A stretch of 64,000 bases of DNA from Larimichthys crocea (GCF_000972845.2 NC_040018.1:6681035-6745034); one strand, 5' to 3'. Shown: positions 24,901-34,060, numbered from the stretch's first letter. The notes: generated from the letters alone by a model not told the origin. Numbers and translations: made by a program.

Positions 24901-27900
24901 AATTTATATACAACTCACCTGTTCAGATTATTTTAAGGCTTAAAGTTATACAGGATTCTGGTGTTTTGATTGACAGCTGGGTGCCATTACAGGTGGCTTA
25001 TTTGAGCAACCAGGCTTCATCCTGCCCACATCTTTGCCCATTTTTAGATTAGCTGGGAGCTGGCAAAGGCAGGACTGCCGAGATGGTGACAGTCTGAGCC
25101 AACACACTCTGAGCTTCTCAATGGCAATACAGGTTTTACAATCCAGGGTAAATATAGTTTGAGGTGTTGACACCGGGCAGAGGCATTTCCGTCGAGGCCA
25201 TGCAGTGACTTGTTGATGTGAGTTGGTTGGACTTACACTCTGCGGGGACGACAGGCAAACAGGAGCGACCAGCAGCAGGATAAAGTTCAGGGCCTGGCAC
25301 AGAGTCAGCTTCCTGGAGACACAGAGAGAAACACGCACATGTATGTTTGTTGGTAAGTGTTTTACATGTCATATGCACAAAAGTGAAGGTGTTACAGTAG
25401 AGGTGTTTGAGAGGGAGAAAAAAAACCACAAAAAGAAAGAGAGCAAGAGAGAACAGAAAGAAAAGATGAAACTGACACTTCAAACAGCAGAGGCCTTTAG
25501 GTCACTGATAATATCCACAAATAAGCTGCCACACCACTGTGATCCCCTGTGGGTAGAAGCCAAGGTCAGGAATGCCCCCCCATCCAGCAAGTATCATTAA
25601 TTCTCCCCACCCAGTTCCCCCACCCACCACATCAGTGTCTTATTAACTCTCACACAGCCCGAGAGACAGCGACCACCCGCCTGACTGAACTTCCCCCAGC
25701 TGCCCCTCTCCAACCGTTGACTTCCATTACGTAAAGAGATGCCGAAAAACCACGATCACCTGCTGTGTTTGGATGAAGACCTTTTAATTTCATTAATAAT
25801 CTGAATAAGAGCTCAATTCTTTGTGATTTTGTGATTCTGAATACAACTTTTTAGAGGAGAAATATGAAATATGCTCAACACATCAGAGCTTGAAAAATGT
25901 TGTTTAACAATGATGTAACTGAGAAGATTTCAGATTTCATTTCACAAAAATAACACAACATACGTCAAATAACGAAAAAGTTGGACACTTTCCCACTCAT
26001 TCTAAACTACATGACTCAATATGCAAAACACATATTTCTCAATATGCAAAGGAAACTAAGTCTATATTTACAAAAGAAAACAAAAGTCACCATAAGACTG
26101 TAATTTTAGAAGTTATGCAGGTTCCAATGACTTCCTGTTTACACAGTTAATTGCTTAAAGCTACGGATATTTCCAAAAGTCAAGTCTGAACTAGTTTTGC
26201 ATTTAAATGGTGCAACCAGATTTAGCAAAAGACAGTTTGAAACAAAAGCAAATAGAAGATCTAACGGATTCATGAATAGGCTGGTTGGTGCAACCCAATT
26301 CTAAAAATCTAAAGAAACGATTGGATAAAGATCGGATTGGATTGTTTTAAACCTTTCATGCACACACTGATCACCTTCTAGGCCCTATTTTTACATCTGT
26401 TTCTTGCTTGACCCCTTGAATAAAGTCAAGGACGTGTCATGGAGCTTTGTCGCATGTTAACAGGACACCATAACTGTCCAATTTTATTGAAGTTCATATT
26501 GTTTCCCTATATAAATTGGCATCTTTGGACACTTTGGGATGTATAAAATTTGAAGTAAAGCTCTGAGGTTTCATTTTTAATGCCTGACCTACCAACAGGC
26601 CATTGTTTAAGGGTGAACTGACGCCCTTGAGTGCAATCGCTGAATGTTTTGTGTGTTTTTTGCACCATTTTTTGCACCATGATGACCAGTTGTACTATGT
26701 GTATCATTATAATCAATGACCTGAGCTCTAAAAAGCAACATTTTTTATATCGAAACTGAGCCAAAGGCAATTATAGGCAAGTGTGGCACCAACACAGTGA
26801 GTCAAGTCTGAGGTGCCACCAGATAAGACCTCCGCTGAGCTGCCTTTAGCTGACTTGTCTCCTCCATTACCCTCCGGGCGACTATGAGAGGCAGATTCTC
26901 CATCTTTTTCTGCCTCTGACTCATCAAAGGACAAGTCCTCTTTTCTGAGAAGTGCCGGTGATTTTCTTGGAAAGCCCCTCTATTTCAAGTGCTTTACTGG
27001 CACTGCTGAGCTGACAGCCGTGGTGTGTCATACCTTTACAAGCCTGATGGGATGTGTCATTTTTATTAACACAATGATGAAAAAATATATTAGACGAGTC
27101 CCATCTGGAAATTTAAACAACTTCTTCTCTTTTTCCTTTGCAGCAACCTTTTCTCCCGTGTCTCACTTCATCCTCTGTCAGCTTCTAGTCTGTCTTATCT
27201 CGCTCAGTCTGTTTTGTCTCTTTTATCTCTCCCTGGGCCATAAACACAGACCCGGTCCAAAGCATTCGGAGTTGGCTTTTGGCTCAGTCCCAGGTCAGTA
27301 GTTGCCCTGTTCCAATTAAATGATACACATCTCCCTCACACTTGGCTGAGCAGACCTTCCCTTCAGCTCCCGTCCTGGCCTTACATGGGGGAATTCATAT
27401 CAGAGGAACAAGGAAGGTCGCACTGACCGAAAGAGGCAATGGGCTCGTAAAGTATGATTGATGTAAGAGGCCTTTTCATTTTCACACAGACTCCATTTTA
27501 CTTCCAGCATCTCAGCTGCGTGACTGAAGGACCATCGTGTTTGCAAGTTTGGCCTTCTCAACTTGGAATCAACTTCACAGTTTTGAAGACGATACTGTAA
27601 TTTTCCTACAAATTAGCAATTAGCAGACTACTTTAAAAAAGTAGCTCGAATTGTGTAATTATCACAGCAAACATCACATCTGCATTTATTTCGTCAATGT
27701 CACTGATACACTTCGTTTTCACAGGTCACAAACTTGGAAGACGTCATTGGAAACTCCTTGTAAAAGGGCAGGTACTTTCAAACAATAATTGGCAGTGGTT
27801 GGATGAACCATATGTCTGTCACTGTGAACTTCAAGCAATCAGATCAAAGAACAATATAACATAGACAAACAAACACTGAAGTCAGTTGGAAGAGCTTTTT

Positions 27901-30900
27901 TCCATCAAGAAAAGCTTCTGTGCTGTTCTTCGATGAAGAAGCACTGCCCAGTTCTGATATAACTGATGCTCGCAGCTTCTATGCGATCTTCTTTAGCAGC
28001 TGCCAATGTTGCTTTCGAGCAAAATGTTACATGCACCAGGCGTAAAACCACGACCATAGCTCACGCTGTAACTGCTAGCAGTTCCTCAGTGAATGCTGAT
28101 TAGTTCAAAACACAGTGGTTTGCGAACACAAGTGCAGATTGAAGCCTTGCGAGATGGATTCTTGCATGATCTCGTGATCTTTTTTGAGTCCAGCTGTCTC
28201 GCAAGATTACCTCACTGGTAATAAGGTTGTTTAGCTATCATAAAAGCCAAATTATACATATAAATGCTGTTGATGTAATCCACAGAGATGGATCCACTTC
28301 TCTCAGTTTCACTCGATGTTCAGCTTCAGTTTTTGAACATGAAAAGACAGCGGCTCTGGTCACTGACTGCTTGGCCTCCCTCCCTACAGGGGCCGTTACA
28401 GAGGTGAGCAGGGGTCAGTCCGCCTCCTCCGGCTCTCATTAAGACTATAGCAGCACATTAGTGAATAGCTCCGGGGCAGGGAGAGGGAAATTACTTTAAT
28501 CAATACAAGACTAGTTGTTTGTTTTGACTGAGGGTGTAGGAAAAACAGCGACCCCACCCGACTAACAACACCAAATTGCTCTTATCATTAAACAAATAAT
28601 GGTCAGACTGAAATCATCAAGCCAACGAGCTTGGTTCGCTGTCCATCATTTCTCTTCCGAGAAAATATTACATGTGTGCAGCATCACTTCACAGCAACGC
28701 TTATATCTTCCAGACCTGAAAGTTGAGTAATCAATCAGTGAGAACAGTGAGAACAGTGAGAACCCCCTGCTTTTCATTGTTTTATAACATTTCCGACTAG
28801 ATATTTTGGACTGTTGATGGGATAAATCAAGTCTTTTGAAGACCTCGCCTTGGGGTTTTCCAAAATTGTGATGGGTATTACAAAGTTATCTCTGAAGGTT
28901 CTCAGTCACCCAGGTCAACTTTCTTCAGAAGGGTTAAACCTGTCCAGTCACGCTTTTCTTATTTTATAAACTATTAACAATGGATCAAGAAGATAATCAG
29001 CAGATGATAATGGCAATAATCGTAAGTTGTAATTTTAACTAATTGCTGATATTTTTATATTTTTATGGACTATCCCCTCAATACAATCTTCCACATTTAA
29101 AATGTTCGTAATAAAAATGATGATGCAACTTTATTATTATTATTTAAGAGAGAAAAAGGGGATATTTTTATTGGCATTGGCATTATTGCATGTTATTGCA
29201 CCTATGTATTTTGATGCAGATTTTGATTTCTTTTTTTTAGAAATGTGATCGTGATTGTGCAGCTTTGGCAGCACTTTCTAATTATGGTTGAGAAACTCTT
29301 GGTCTGGCTGTCTTATCCTGAAAGTCCCAGATGACCACGACTAAAATCTCATCAACTAACACTTGAACAAAGTGCAATCTGTCCAGACAACCAGACAAAG
29401 CAAAGGCCTCACCAGCGGAGCTAAAAGAGGCAGAACTCTCCCCGCCCTCATTGATAATTCCTCTGTAATGACTGAACTCGCAAACCTTTGCTTAAACACA
29501 CCCTGACAGACAGGTAGCGCTCATGTTCCCTCCCTGCACAAATAAACAACAAGCTGCACGCAGTTATCATTCAATTACATTGGAGCTATTACTGTGTTCT
29601 GGTTGAAGTGCAGTGCAGGTGAGAATTTGTTCTCTGACCTCCGGGAAGGTGCGAGTCATGTCAACACAGGAGACACCTGACTGAAGATCTCTGCTCCGTT
29701 AGTTTCTCTGTGTGAGGGTTTAAGTGTTTCTGTATGGTGACCTACAGGCGTCCTTTTTACAATTGGGTGCACACCCACCAAGAAAAGCAATAGGTCTTCC
29801 AACCAGGGGCCGGTCTTAACCTTTGACCCAGCCAGAGATTTAGCTGTGACCCACCCAGAGTTTTGGGAGAGCCTGGTGGAGGGTCTGATGGTTATATGGA
29901 GCATGCTGCTGAATGAATTGACACAACCCTTAACAGATGTTCAGTGCGAGGGCTCCGTAGTCAGCTCTGACCCCTGGATCTGTATTGACTATGAATGAGG
30001 AAGCAACAATCGAACGCTCAGCGGCGTCAGTCAGCGCATTAACCAAAAGGAGCCTCTTTGAACACAAGTGGAGGCTCTTTGTGCCGCGGCAGCTGCTTCA
30101 CTCGAAGGCGTAGTAAAACATTTTCGCGAAAAGAAATCAAGTACTATTGTTTTCCTGAAAACACCCAGAGAGGGTTGTGGTAAATGACTAAATGAAAAAC
30201 AGACATTGGTATCGTGTTGTTGGCTTTGCTGTTGCCAAAATGTCTAGACTCAGCCTCTTGCTCAACCATGGTCCCTTCCCTTCTACCCTTCTACCCTTCT
30301 TCCCTTCGCTTCGCTGCACTTAACTCGCTCCTTCCACGACAGGGAGAACAAACTTGGTACACCGTCATACCTCAGGGATTATGAGATTATCTTTTCACAG
30401 CCACTTTGACTGAAGCAGAGCCTCTCAGGTCATCTATAGTCATGGTCTAATAACATGAGAAACTTGCAGAGATGCACGCAAGTAGTAAAAAAAAAAAGAA
30501 TACACAAACATGATGAACACTGAGGGAAATCCCCACAGGTTTAAATATTAAAACAGGCTTTACAACCAAACACATCACTCCTAACACTTAAATACAACTC
30601 TACCCGCAGGATTGGGAGTTTTCTGAAGTGTTTGTCTCAATCAGTTTTATAATTACAGTTTAAAAACATTAATTGTCCAAAGAAATTCAAGATCTGGATC
30701 ACCACCAAAACCAAATCAGTTGTACCTTGGCGCAAAGCCGACACGTCCGTCAAATTTAACGGAAATTCTTCCATTGGGTTTTAAAACATCCTGCTGACAG
30801 ACATAGAAACAGTAACCGTGTAAAAACCACAACCCTAATCCTGCTTGGAAGCAAACCCTTTCAAACAGTAATGAACAGACTTTTCATCAGCTTCGTGCAG

Positions 30901-33208
30901 AGAGACACAAACACACAGCGCTGTAAACTCTTATCTGACTGAACCTTGAAACTTGTGTGCATCAGTAAGATCACTGCCAGACTGACAAAGAGCAGGAGTC
31001 AGTGTGCACAAGTGGCATCAAGTTCTAGTTCAAAGTATCCCAGAGACAGTGTTGAGATAAGCAGGTTGTTGTAGTGGGACATGAAATGAGGGAGATTCTT
31101 CAGATACAACATGTCTTAACCTTCTGTTACAAGGCTCAACTGCAAGGATTGCTCGATTGCCCGGGGCAAGTAACACCACATCGGGCTGATAAATTTAGAA
31201 ACTCATTTGCCTGATCAAGCAAGTAGAAAAAGATAATTAAACACATTATTTTTATGGAGCTGATGATGGATGTGGAGCTCATCTCTGTTGAGAGTTGCAC
31301 TTCGGGGTTACAAACCAAGTTTATGATCTTAAGTGGGAACATGAGTTTAATCGGGTGGTGTTCGAGGATGTGAGCGAAACTCCACCTATGTATTGCGCAG
31401 CTGGCAGCAAGTTTGAGATAAATAGTGGATAAAATGAGGTTGTTTTTGAAGGTATGTCGAGTTTCCAAGAAACGTCGCTGAATTTCCGAGAGCATCTTGT
31501 TGGCACAACAGTTAAGAGTCTTAATAACCACTACTGAGTAAAAACTGACATCGGTGAAGTATAAAAAAAAAGAACTTGTTTCAAAGTTTTGGCATTGCAG
31601 GTTTTGTTTTAAGAGTTGAAGTATCTTTGACTGGATGACTGACTGGAGTCTTTCCAGGATGTCGATACTGAAAGACAAAGGCAGAGCAGAAGTGAACCTG
31701 TTGAGTACGAAAGGTTGTCGCTGAGGCAGAACGTTGTGGTCTCTTTCTTGCATGTCAAAAACTTGTTTGTACGAATGTTGTTTTATCTTGAACCACCTTC
31801 AATAAATGTGCTACCTTAAGTTTGTTCTTGTAGTTATAAAGTTGACTTTTCTATACTGTGGTTCAGGAGCCGTGTGTACATCTGGGGCCCATCAGAGTAT
31901 GTGCATGTGCTCATACATCTGTAAAAAATGAATGCTTCAGTGCAGAAATGTACTCAGAAGATAGACAAAGACATTTTTTAAATGCTGATGTCCGTCTCCA
32001 CAGAAGGGAAGAGAAGGACTGAAATTCCTCCTTGCAGGAGAGTGTGACATCATCGCATGTAACACCAAATTAGAGTCCTCGTTTTGAAGCTATATGCTCA
32101 GTGTTCCATGATAAGTAGATTTAATCTGTTCATAGGGCTCCATCCCAAACAAACATTCCTCCGAAGGGTTATTAGAGATAGAAAATTTGCCTAATCTCTC
32201 GCTCTCTTTCCTTCATCGTTCTCTTTCTGCAGACCAGTCAGGCTGACAGCAATCCACCTGACAGACAGATTACACATTACTCCTGACACATTACATCAAA
32301 TACAGCCTGTAAAAGAGAAAATCACACTTTAACATCTTTGGGTGCAGAAGCGTCAGCATGTATTGCTCCTGGAGGGGAAAATACACAGCCAGGGTAAACT
32401 TAAAGTTTTCAGATAGATTCAGAAGAATCAAGACTTTGTGTGGAGTTTGAGCAAACATTCAGACCCTCTGTAGCCCCCCGTGTTTGTGTTCTCTGTTGCA
32501 GGGATGGGATTAGATAAAATATGAGCAGGGTATTTATATCCGGTGACATTTAGGAGATAAAGGTAGTGTAGCAGGATAGGTGGAATGTAGAGCTGCAAGA
32601 GTTGCAATATTGCAGATACTGTATGGCTGGAGGATTACCTCACCCACTAGGCAGGAAGTGTAGCCTACAGCAGACTGGATGTGACTTCTGCCCTCAGAGC
32701 AAACATGCACACTGCACAGGCGACTACAGGATTATCTAAAATGCTTCGAGACAAGACAAATAATGCACGACAGAGAAGAAATGTTGCAAGAAAAATGTCT
32801 TCAACCACACATTTTTCCTTCGGTTCTTGTGATGAAGTGAACCACAAAACAAACAGCTTCCAACCGGGGGGGGGGGGGGGGGGAATTACTCAACTGTCCC
32901 TGGAATTTATCACCTCCCATCCTTCACTGTACTGCAAGAAATGTTCAAGGCTTTTGCAGCTCCTTGCAAGCAAAATGACTCAAGGTAAATATTTAAAAAC
33001 CACCGCATATTTCCACCCCCCATCCCTCCTGAAATGCAACTCAATCAAACTACAAACGAGCTCCACAGAAAAACTCAACTTGTCTCTGGAATTTATCACC
33101 TCCCATCAAGGCTGGACACTTCATATAAATCACCTTAATTCAGTTCTCATGCGATCTTTCCTGCAGGCAGTCAGAAGACTTGTCTTACCTCGTCAGTGGT
33201 GAGGACAT
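3979..33208 (-). CDS. adamtsl5: ADAMTS-like protein 5 (whole gene, 13 coding exons)
   Basis: Coding exons, 5' to 3': 33208-33189, 25312-25237, 19584-19424, 18766-18706, 18057-17952, 16804-16677, 13392-13269, 9801-9715, 9095-8932, 7736-7523, 5639-5517, 4466-4395, 4313-3979. They total 1671 nt with matching phases, giving 556 residues and TGA. Domains: signal peptide about 1-32, TSP1 about 59-108, cysteine-rich about 108-225, spacer about 226-309, low-complexity Thr/Pro/His-rich linker about 325-421, NTR about 422-556. A single TSP1 repeat plus a terminal NTR module and no metalloprotease domain is the ADAMTSL5 architecture. Known role of the family member: secreted matrix glycoprotein that associates with fibrillin microfibrils and binds heparin. 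Human ADAMTSL5 is about 480 residues, so this form is longer, mainly in the linker. Intron 1 is about 7.9 kb. Confidence 0.93.
4395..4466 (-). CDS. adamtsl5: adamtsl5 exon 12: start of NTR domain
   Basis: 72-nt exon between the acceptor gttgtgcag and the donor gtaagt. It encodes [11 protein letters not shown] and RQYCQKDF (residues about 422-445), with Cys at about 424, 427 and 441. The HCGKCQ start followed by basic residues is the conserved opening of ADAMTSL5 NTR domains. It is separated from exon 13 by an intron of only 81 bases. Confidence 0.92.
4467..5516 (-). other. adamtsl5: adamtsl5 intron 11
   Basis: Non-coding. It holds a minus-strand interspersed repeat fragment at 4815-4965; the remainder shows no exon-like signal. 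Confidence 0.8.
4815..4965 (-). repeat. Interspersed repeat family C fragment
   Basis: In reverse complement it reads as the motif of attggatgg(a)ttgc followed by tgaaat, and the ggtgatcc...ctgac...gcgccac blocks. The same unit occurs on the plus strand at 14205-14570. It is recalled as a common teleost interspersed repeat. Truncated at both ends. Confidence 0.6.
5517..5639 (-). CDS. adamtsl5: adamtsl5 exon 11: Pro/His-rich linker
   Basis: 123-nt exon, acceptor gtctgtcag, donor gtacgt. Encodes [18 protein letters not shown] and [11 protein letters not shown], a basic Pro/His-rich linker (residues about 381-421) with no cysteines. The last base A joins GG of exon 12 to make Arg. Recognised mainly from splice phase and position; linkers of this family are poorly conserved. 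Confidence 0.85.
5640..7522 (-). other. adamtsl5: adamtsl5 intron 10
   Basis: Non-coding. A plus-strand open stretch at 6646-7068 has no domain and lies antisense to the gene. No repeat family was recognised. Confidence 0.75.
7523..7736 (-). CDS. adamtsl5: adamtsl5 exon 10: end of spacer and Thr-rich linker
   Basis: 214-nt exon, acceptor ctgtacag, donor gtaagt. It starts in phase 0 with [20 protein letters not shown] (end of the spacer) and moves into a run of about 15 Thr within [13 protein letters not shown]...TRAPP (residues about 310-380). The Thr/Pro tract is of the kind that carries dense mucin-type O-glycans. The exon end TGG T joins TT of exon 11 to give Phe. Confidence 0.9.
7737..8931 (-). 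other. adamtsl5: adamtsl5 intron 9
   Basis: Non-coding. I see no recognised repeat family or exon-like signal. Confidence 0.75.
8932..9095 (-). CDS. adamtsl5: adamtsl5 exon 9: spacer domain
   Basis: 164-nt exon, acceptor ctcatccag, donor gtgaga. Encodes [20 protein letters not shown] and [20 protein letters not shown], then TREDLHLM. The NG..VINGNW..S.PG..N.AGT pattern is the hallmark of the ADAMTS/ADAMTSL spacer beta-sandwich. Ends in phase 0. Confidence 0.93.
9096..9714 (-). other. adamtsl5: adamtsl5 intron 8 with long CA repeat at its 5' end
   Basis: In transcript sense the intron opens gtaagatttagcccgt and then runs into a long CA tract (plus-strand TG at 9625-9698), starting about 15 bases after the donor. 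The remainder is unremarkable. Confidence 0.85.
9625..9698 (+). repeat. (TG)n microsatellite beside exon 8 donor
   Basis: About 74 bases of TG with a short ttgtgtatata interruption. It appears as CA repeat in adamtsl5 pre-mRNA. Confidence 0.95.
9715..9801 (-). CDS. adamtsl5: adamtsl5 exon 8: spacer start
   Basis: 87-nt exon (multiple of three), acceptor tttgccag, donor gtaagat. Encodes [20 protein letters not shown] and TDNSRNYL. The PAGATHI.V motif is diagnostic of the start of ADAMTS-family spacer domains. Skipping it would keep frame but remove the first spacer strands. Confidence 0.94.
10677..11003 (+). mobile_element. MITE-like interspersed repeat D
   Basis: Starts with cagtgtgtaagatctagg, passes through ccatatttctacagtgg and ccaactag-type blocks, and ends at gcaacctcaccactagatg. 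I recall this as a very frequent percomorph non-autonomous DNA element whose ends are cagtgtgtaggatttag inverted repeats. The right terminal repeat is missing or decayed here, and no coding region is present. Confidence 0.6.
12430..12665 (+). repeat. Degenerate minisatellite (about 50-60 bp unit)
   Basis: The block ccagtggagaaag recurs with variants at about 12449, 12570, 12610 and 12647. It is interleaved with aactgccctctagagtgc at about 12540 and 12627. Four to five diverged units. Confidence 0.75.
13201..13258 (+). repeat. (TG)n microsatellite beside exon 7 donor
   Basis: About 58 bases of TG with two C or A interruptions. In transcript sense it is CA repeat starting about 10 bases inside intron 7. 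Confidence 0.95.
13269..13392 (-). CDS. adamtsl5: adamtsl5 exon 7: cysteine-rich module
   Basis: 124-nt exon, acceptor gtcatacag, donor gtaggat. Encodes [20 protein letters not shown] and GGQNTTC, followed by [15 protein letters not shown]. The GCD..LGS...D.C.VCGG...TC pattern is the invariant end of the ADAMTS cysteine-rich region. The sequence NTT is a possible N-glycosylation site. The donor is weaker than consensus (gtagga). Confidence 0.95.
14205..14570 (+). repeat. Interspersed repeat family C
   Basis: Contains ggtccagattgaaatat, attggatggactgccgtga, cagaggagcaaccctaa and a 3' part rich in cagcatgttgatgttag. These blocks match, in order, a repeat seen widely in percomorph genomes. Non-coding, about 365 bases, diverged. 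Confidence 0.65.
14938..14966 (+). repeat. (CA)n microsatellite
   Basis: Roughly 14 CA units, followed by an imperfect tatacacatacag-rich tail up to about 15010. Confidence 0.9.
16677..16804 (-). CDS. adamtsl5: adamtsl5 exon 6: cysteine-rich module
   Basis: 128-nt exon, acceptor ccctgccag, donor gtgagt. Encodes [20 protein letters not shown] and [20 protein letters not shown], then HCL. The NPCEL.C.A.G..FY...GRV.DGT.C.....VCV.G.C pattern is the core of the ADAMTS-like cysteine-rich domain. Phase 0 at the 3' end joins KPGC of exon 7. Confidence 0.95.
16998..17156. repeat. Short element with 23-bp terminal inverted repeats
   Basis: Bases 16998-17020 (gtggattaaacaccctgcag plus gcc) are the exact reverse complement of 17134-17156. 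They enclose about 113 bases of non-coding DNA. The layout is that of a very small MITE or a hairpin-forming palindrome. No target-site duplication is obvious. Confidence 0.65.
17640..17765 (+). repeat. Diverged interspersed repeat E
   Basis: The order tggtcgtagacgtcgtctct, agttgataatgagactg and atggaagag matches, with many substitutions, tggttgtagatgttgtct, agttgctaatcagactg and atggaagag at 36895-37000. Confidence 0.45.
17952..18057 (-). CDS. adamtsl5: adamtsl5 exon 5: end of TSP1, start of cysteine-rich
   Basis: 106-nt exon. Encodes [20 protein letters not shown] followed by [19 protein letters not shown] closes the TSP1 repeat; FR..QC..FN.RP..G....W..FH is the conserved entry into the cysteine-rich module. 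The acceptor polypyrimidine tract is replaced by a (TG)n run ending tttgcag. The length is not a multiple of three, so skipping would break frame. Confidence 0.95.
18058..18705 (-). other. adamtsl5: adamtsl5 intron 4
   Basis: Non-coding apart from the (TG)n acceptor tract and a second CA-rich run near 18405-18432. Confidence 0.8.
18064..18086 (+). repeat. (CA)n tract forming the exon 5 acceptor region
   Basis: About 11 CA units. In transcript sense it is a (TG)n run directly upstream of tttgcag at the exon 5 3' splice site. Confidence 0.95.
18706..18766 (-). CDS. adamtsl5: adamtsl5 exon 4: second half of TSP1 repeat
   Basis: 61-nt exon, acceptor ctgtgtcccag, donor gtcatt (weak). Encodes [20 protein letters not shown] plus K (residues 86-106). 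The GPC.GD.R.Y..CN pattern is the C-terminal half of the TSP1 repeat, with Cys93 and Cys103. Phase 2 entry and phase 0 exit both match the neighbours. Confidence 0.93.
18767..19423 (-). other. adamtsl5: adamtsl5 intron 3
   Basis: AT-rich, non-coding; no recognised repeat. Confidence 0.75.
19424..19584 (-). CDS. adamtsl5: adamtsl5 exon 3: N-terminal segment and first half of TSP1
   Basis: 161-nt exon, acceptor gtttctcag, donor gtaaac. Encodes [15 protein letters not shown] and then [20 protein letters not shown] (residues 57-76). W59, W62 and W65 form the WxxWxxW C-mannosylation motif. C68-S-R-S71-C72-x-x-G fits the POFUT2 O-fucosylation consensus of TSP1 repeats. Residues 33-56 are unique and basic. 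Confidence 0.95.
19640..20110 (+). repeat. Interspersed repeat family B
   Basis: Blocks catattttatggaggaaacg, ctctctgtgatttacagagt, tgatggacagtgaagtaaac and agctgctgttagctcatgtt occur in the same order at 46345-46790 and, in reverse, at 45165-45300. No coding region. Class unknown. Confidence 0.75.
21905..21948 (+). repeat. (CA)n microsatellite
   Basis: About 22 uninterrupted CA units. Confidence 0.95.
22775..23300 (+). repeat. Interspersed repeat family A, interrupted copy
   Basis: The 5' part (22775-22965) contains cctcaaacgtccacttgagg and ttcatgacaactgtactgag. The 3' part resumes near 23215 with aggacttaaagttacgcata. The roughly 240 bases between do not match the family and look like an insertion or decayed sequence. 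Confidence 0.65.
24715..25125 (+). repeat. Interspersed repeat family A, nearly complete copy
   Basis: Runs from gttgcagttcctcaaacgtc through the cagcagaaataaac, tttggtctctgtagctaatt and gacaactgtactgagggtga blocks to acacactctgagcttctca. It is the longest copy in the window and matches the reversed pieces at 43.5-44.3 kb. It ends about 110 bases from adamtsl5 exon 2. A related upstream block (24600-24660) also occurs at 16360-16425. Confidence 0.7.
25237..25312 (-). CDS. adamtsl5: adamtsl5 exon 2: signal peptide
   Basis: 76-nt exon, acceptor gtctccag, donor gtaagt. Encodes [20 protein letters not shown] then SSPQS. The hydrophobic core [14 protein letters not shown] followed by small residues is a classical signal peptide with likely cleavage near residues 28-32, which fits a secreted matrix protein. 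It joins the 20-nt exon 1 through a split Arg codon. Confidence 0.92.
25313..33188 (-). other. adamtsl5: adamtsl5 intron 1 (about 7.9 kb)
   Basis: Mostly unassigned. It includes an acidic exon-like remnant at 26760-27000, a 205-residue open stretch at 31136-31753 and a run of 18 G at 32866-32883. No recognised interspersed family. Confidence 0.7.
32866..32883 (+). repeat. (G)18 homopolymer
   Basis: Eighteen consecutive G (C on the adamtsl5 sense strand). A likely sequencing or assembly length-error site. Confidence 0.95.
33189..33208 (-). CDS. adamtsl5: adamtsl5 exon 1 coding part: start codon
   Basis: Twenty coding bases, ATG TCC TCA CCA CTG ACG AG, then donor gtaagac. The split codon AG|G (Arg) continues into exon 2 as MSSPLTRKLTLCQ. 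I chose this ATG because it puts the hydrophobic core about 11 residues from the N-terminus, as a signal peptide needs. The same frame stays open upstream in the exon, so an upstream start cannot be excluded, but it would bury the signal sequence. Confidence 0.85.
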
Positions 33209-33958
33209 AGTAGATGCTTGTGGATTTGGGTTCAGGTATTCGCTGTCAGGTGCAGGTTTTGCTCCCGTATCATGGTGTGAAACGTCGCGGCTCAGATGCA
33301 CAGTGCATCCCAGCTGCAGGTTGCTCCACGGACACACGGATTTCAGACCCAACAACACCCATATCCAACTCTCTCCTGCGGGATTTCTTCTTCTTATTGT
33401 TCTTCTTCTTTTACAAGCGAAAGTTTTAAGAAACTTTTTTTTATTATTATTTATTTGCACTTTCAGCCGCAGAGTTCTTCCATCCAAACAGATGTGTTCC
33501 CAAAACGCATCACATCTGTCTTTACGCAAAGTGGACAAAAAGACGCATCTTCTTTTGGGACATTCAGGTGCAAAAAAAAAAAAAATCTTCTCTGATAAAA
33601 AGTTATTTTTTTCTGATTATTAATTAAGTTAACAACACTAGTCGTGCTTCACAGAGTTCTACACATTACTCCAGATAGAAAGCAGTCAAGTCTGTCCCTG
33701 GAGTGTGTAGCCTGTCTCACCTCCAGGCAGGTGATTCCACTTAACCCAGTCCTGCGCGGATAAAACACTCCTGTATCAGCAGGTAGCTCCTCCAGCACTT
33801 CTTTCTTCTCCTTCTTTGTCCTTCCTCTCAGTCCAAACAGTTCCAATGTGCGCACGGTGCAGGCAGAAAAGAAGCCCAGCACAGAGAGGCACCGGGAGCG
33901 CTCCGCCAATCCGCCGTGGTCGGCTGTGTGAGCGCGGTGCTATTATGTCGGTGTGTCG

Positions 33959-34006
<48 letters not shown>

Positions 34007-34060
34007 CCTGAGCGCTGCTGCATTCCTGCGCTGAACACGCCTCTCTCCTCCAATCACAGC
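33209..34060 (-). promoter_or_regulatory. adamtsl5: adamtsl5 5' UTR and promoter region (inferred)
   Basis: The sequence upstream of the start codon becomes GC/CpG-rich from about 33720. It carries CCAAT pentamers on the plus strand at 33906-33910 and 34050-34054 and a long CT repeat between them. No TATA box was seen. The transcription start is not visible; placement between about 33.6 and 33.95 kb is inference. Confidence 0.5.
33961..34003 (+). repeat. (CT)n microsatellite in promoter region
   Basis: About 21 CT units (GA on the adamtsl5 sense strand), lying just upstream of the inferred 5' UTR. Confidence 0.95.

Larger units (their letters stand above)
19585..25236 (-). other. adamtsl5: adamtsl5 intron 2
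   Basis: Non-coding. Contents: family B repeat (19640-20110), CA microsatellite (21905-21948), and two family A copies (22775-23300 and 24715-25125). Between these I see nothing recognisable. Confidence 0.75.

Noticed and set aside
24852..25052. Plus-strand frame shared by family A repeat copies (also in reverse at 44.2 kb) as a conserved small protein
   Set aside because: The shared reading is explained by repeat copies at the nucleotide level. It has no start context or domain, and other copies carry disruptions.
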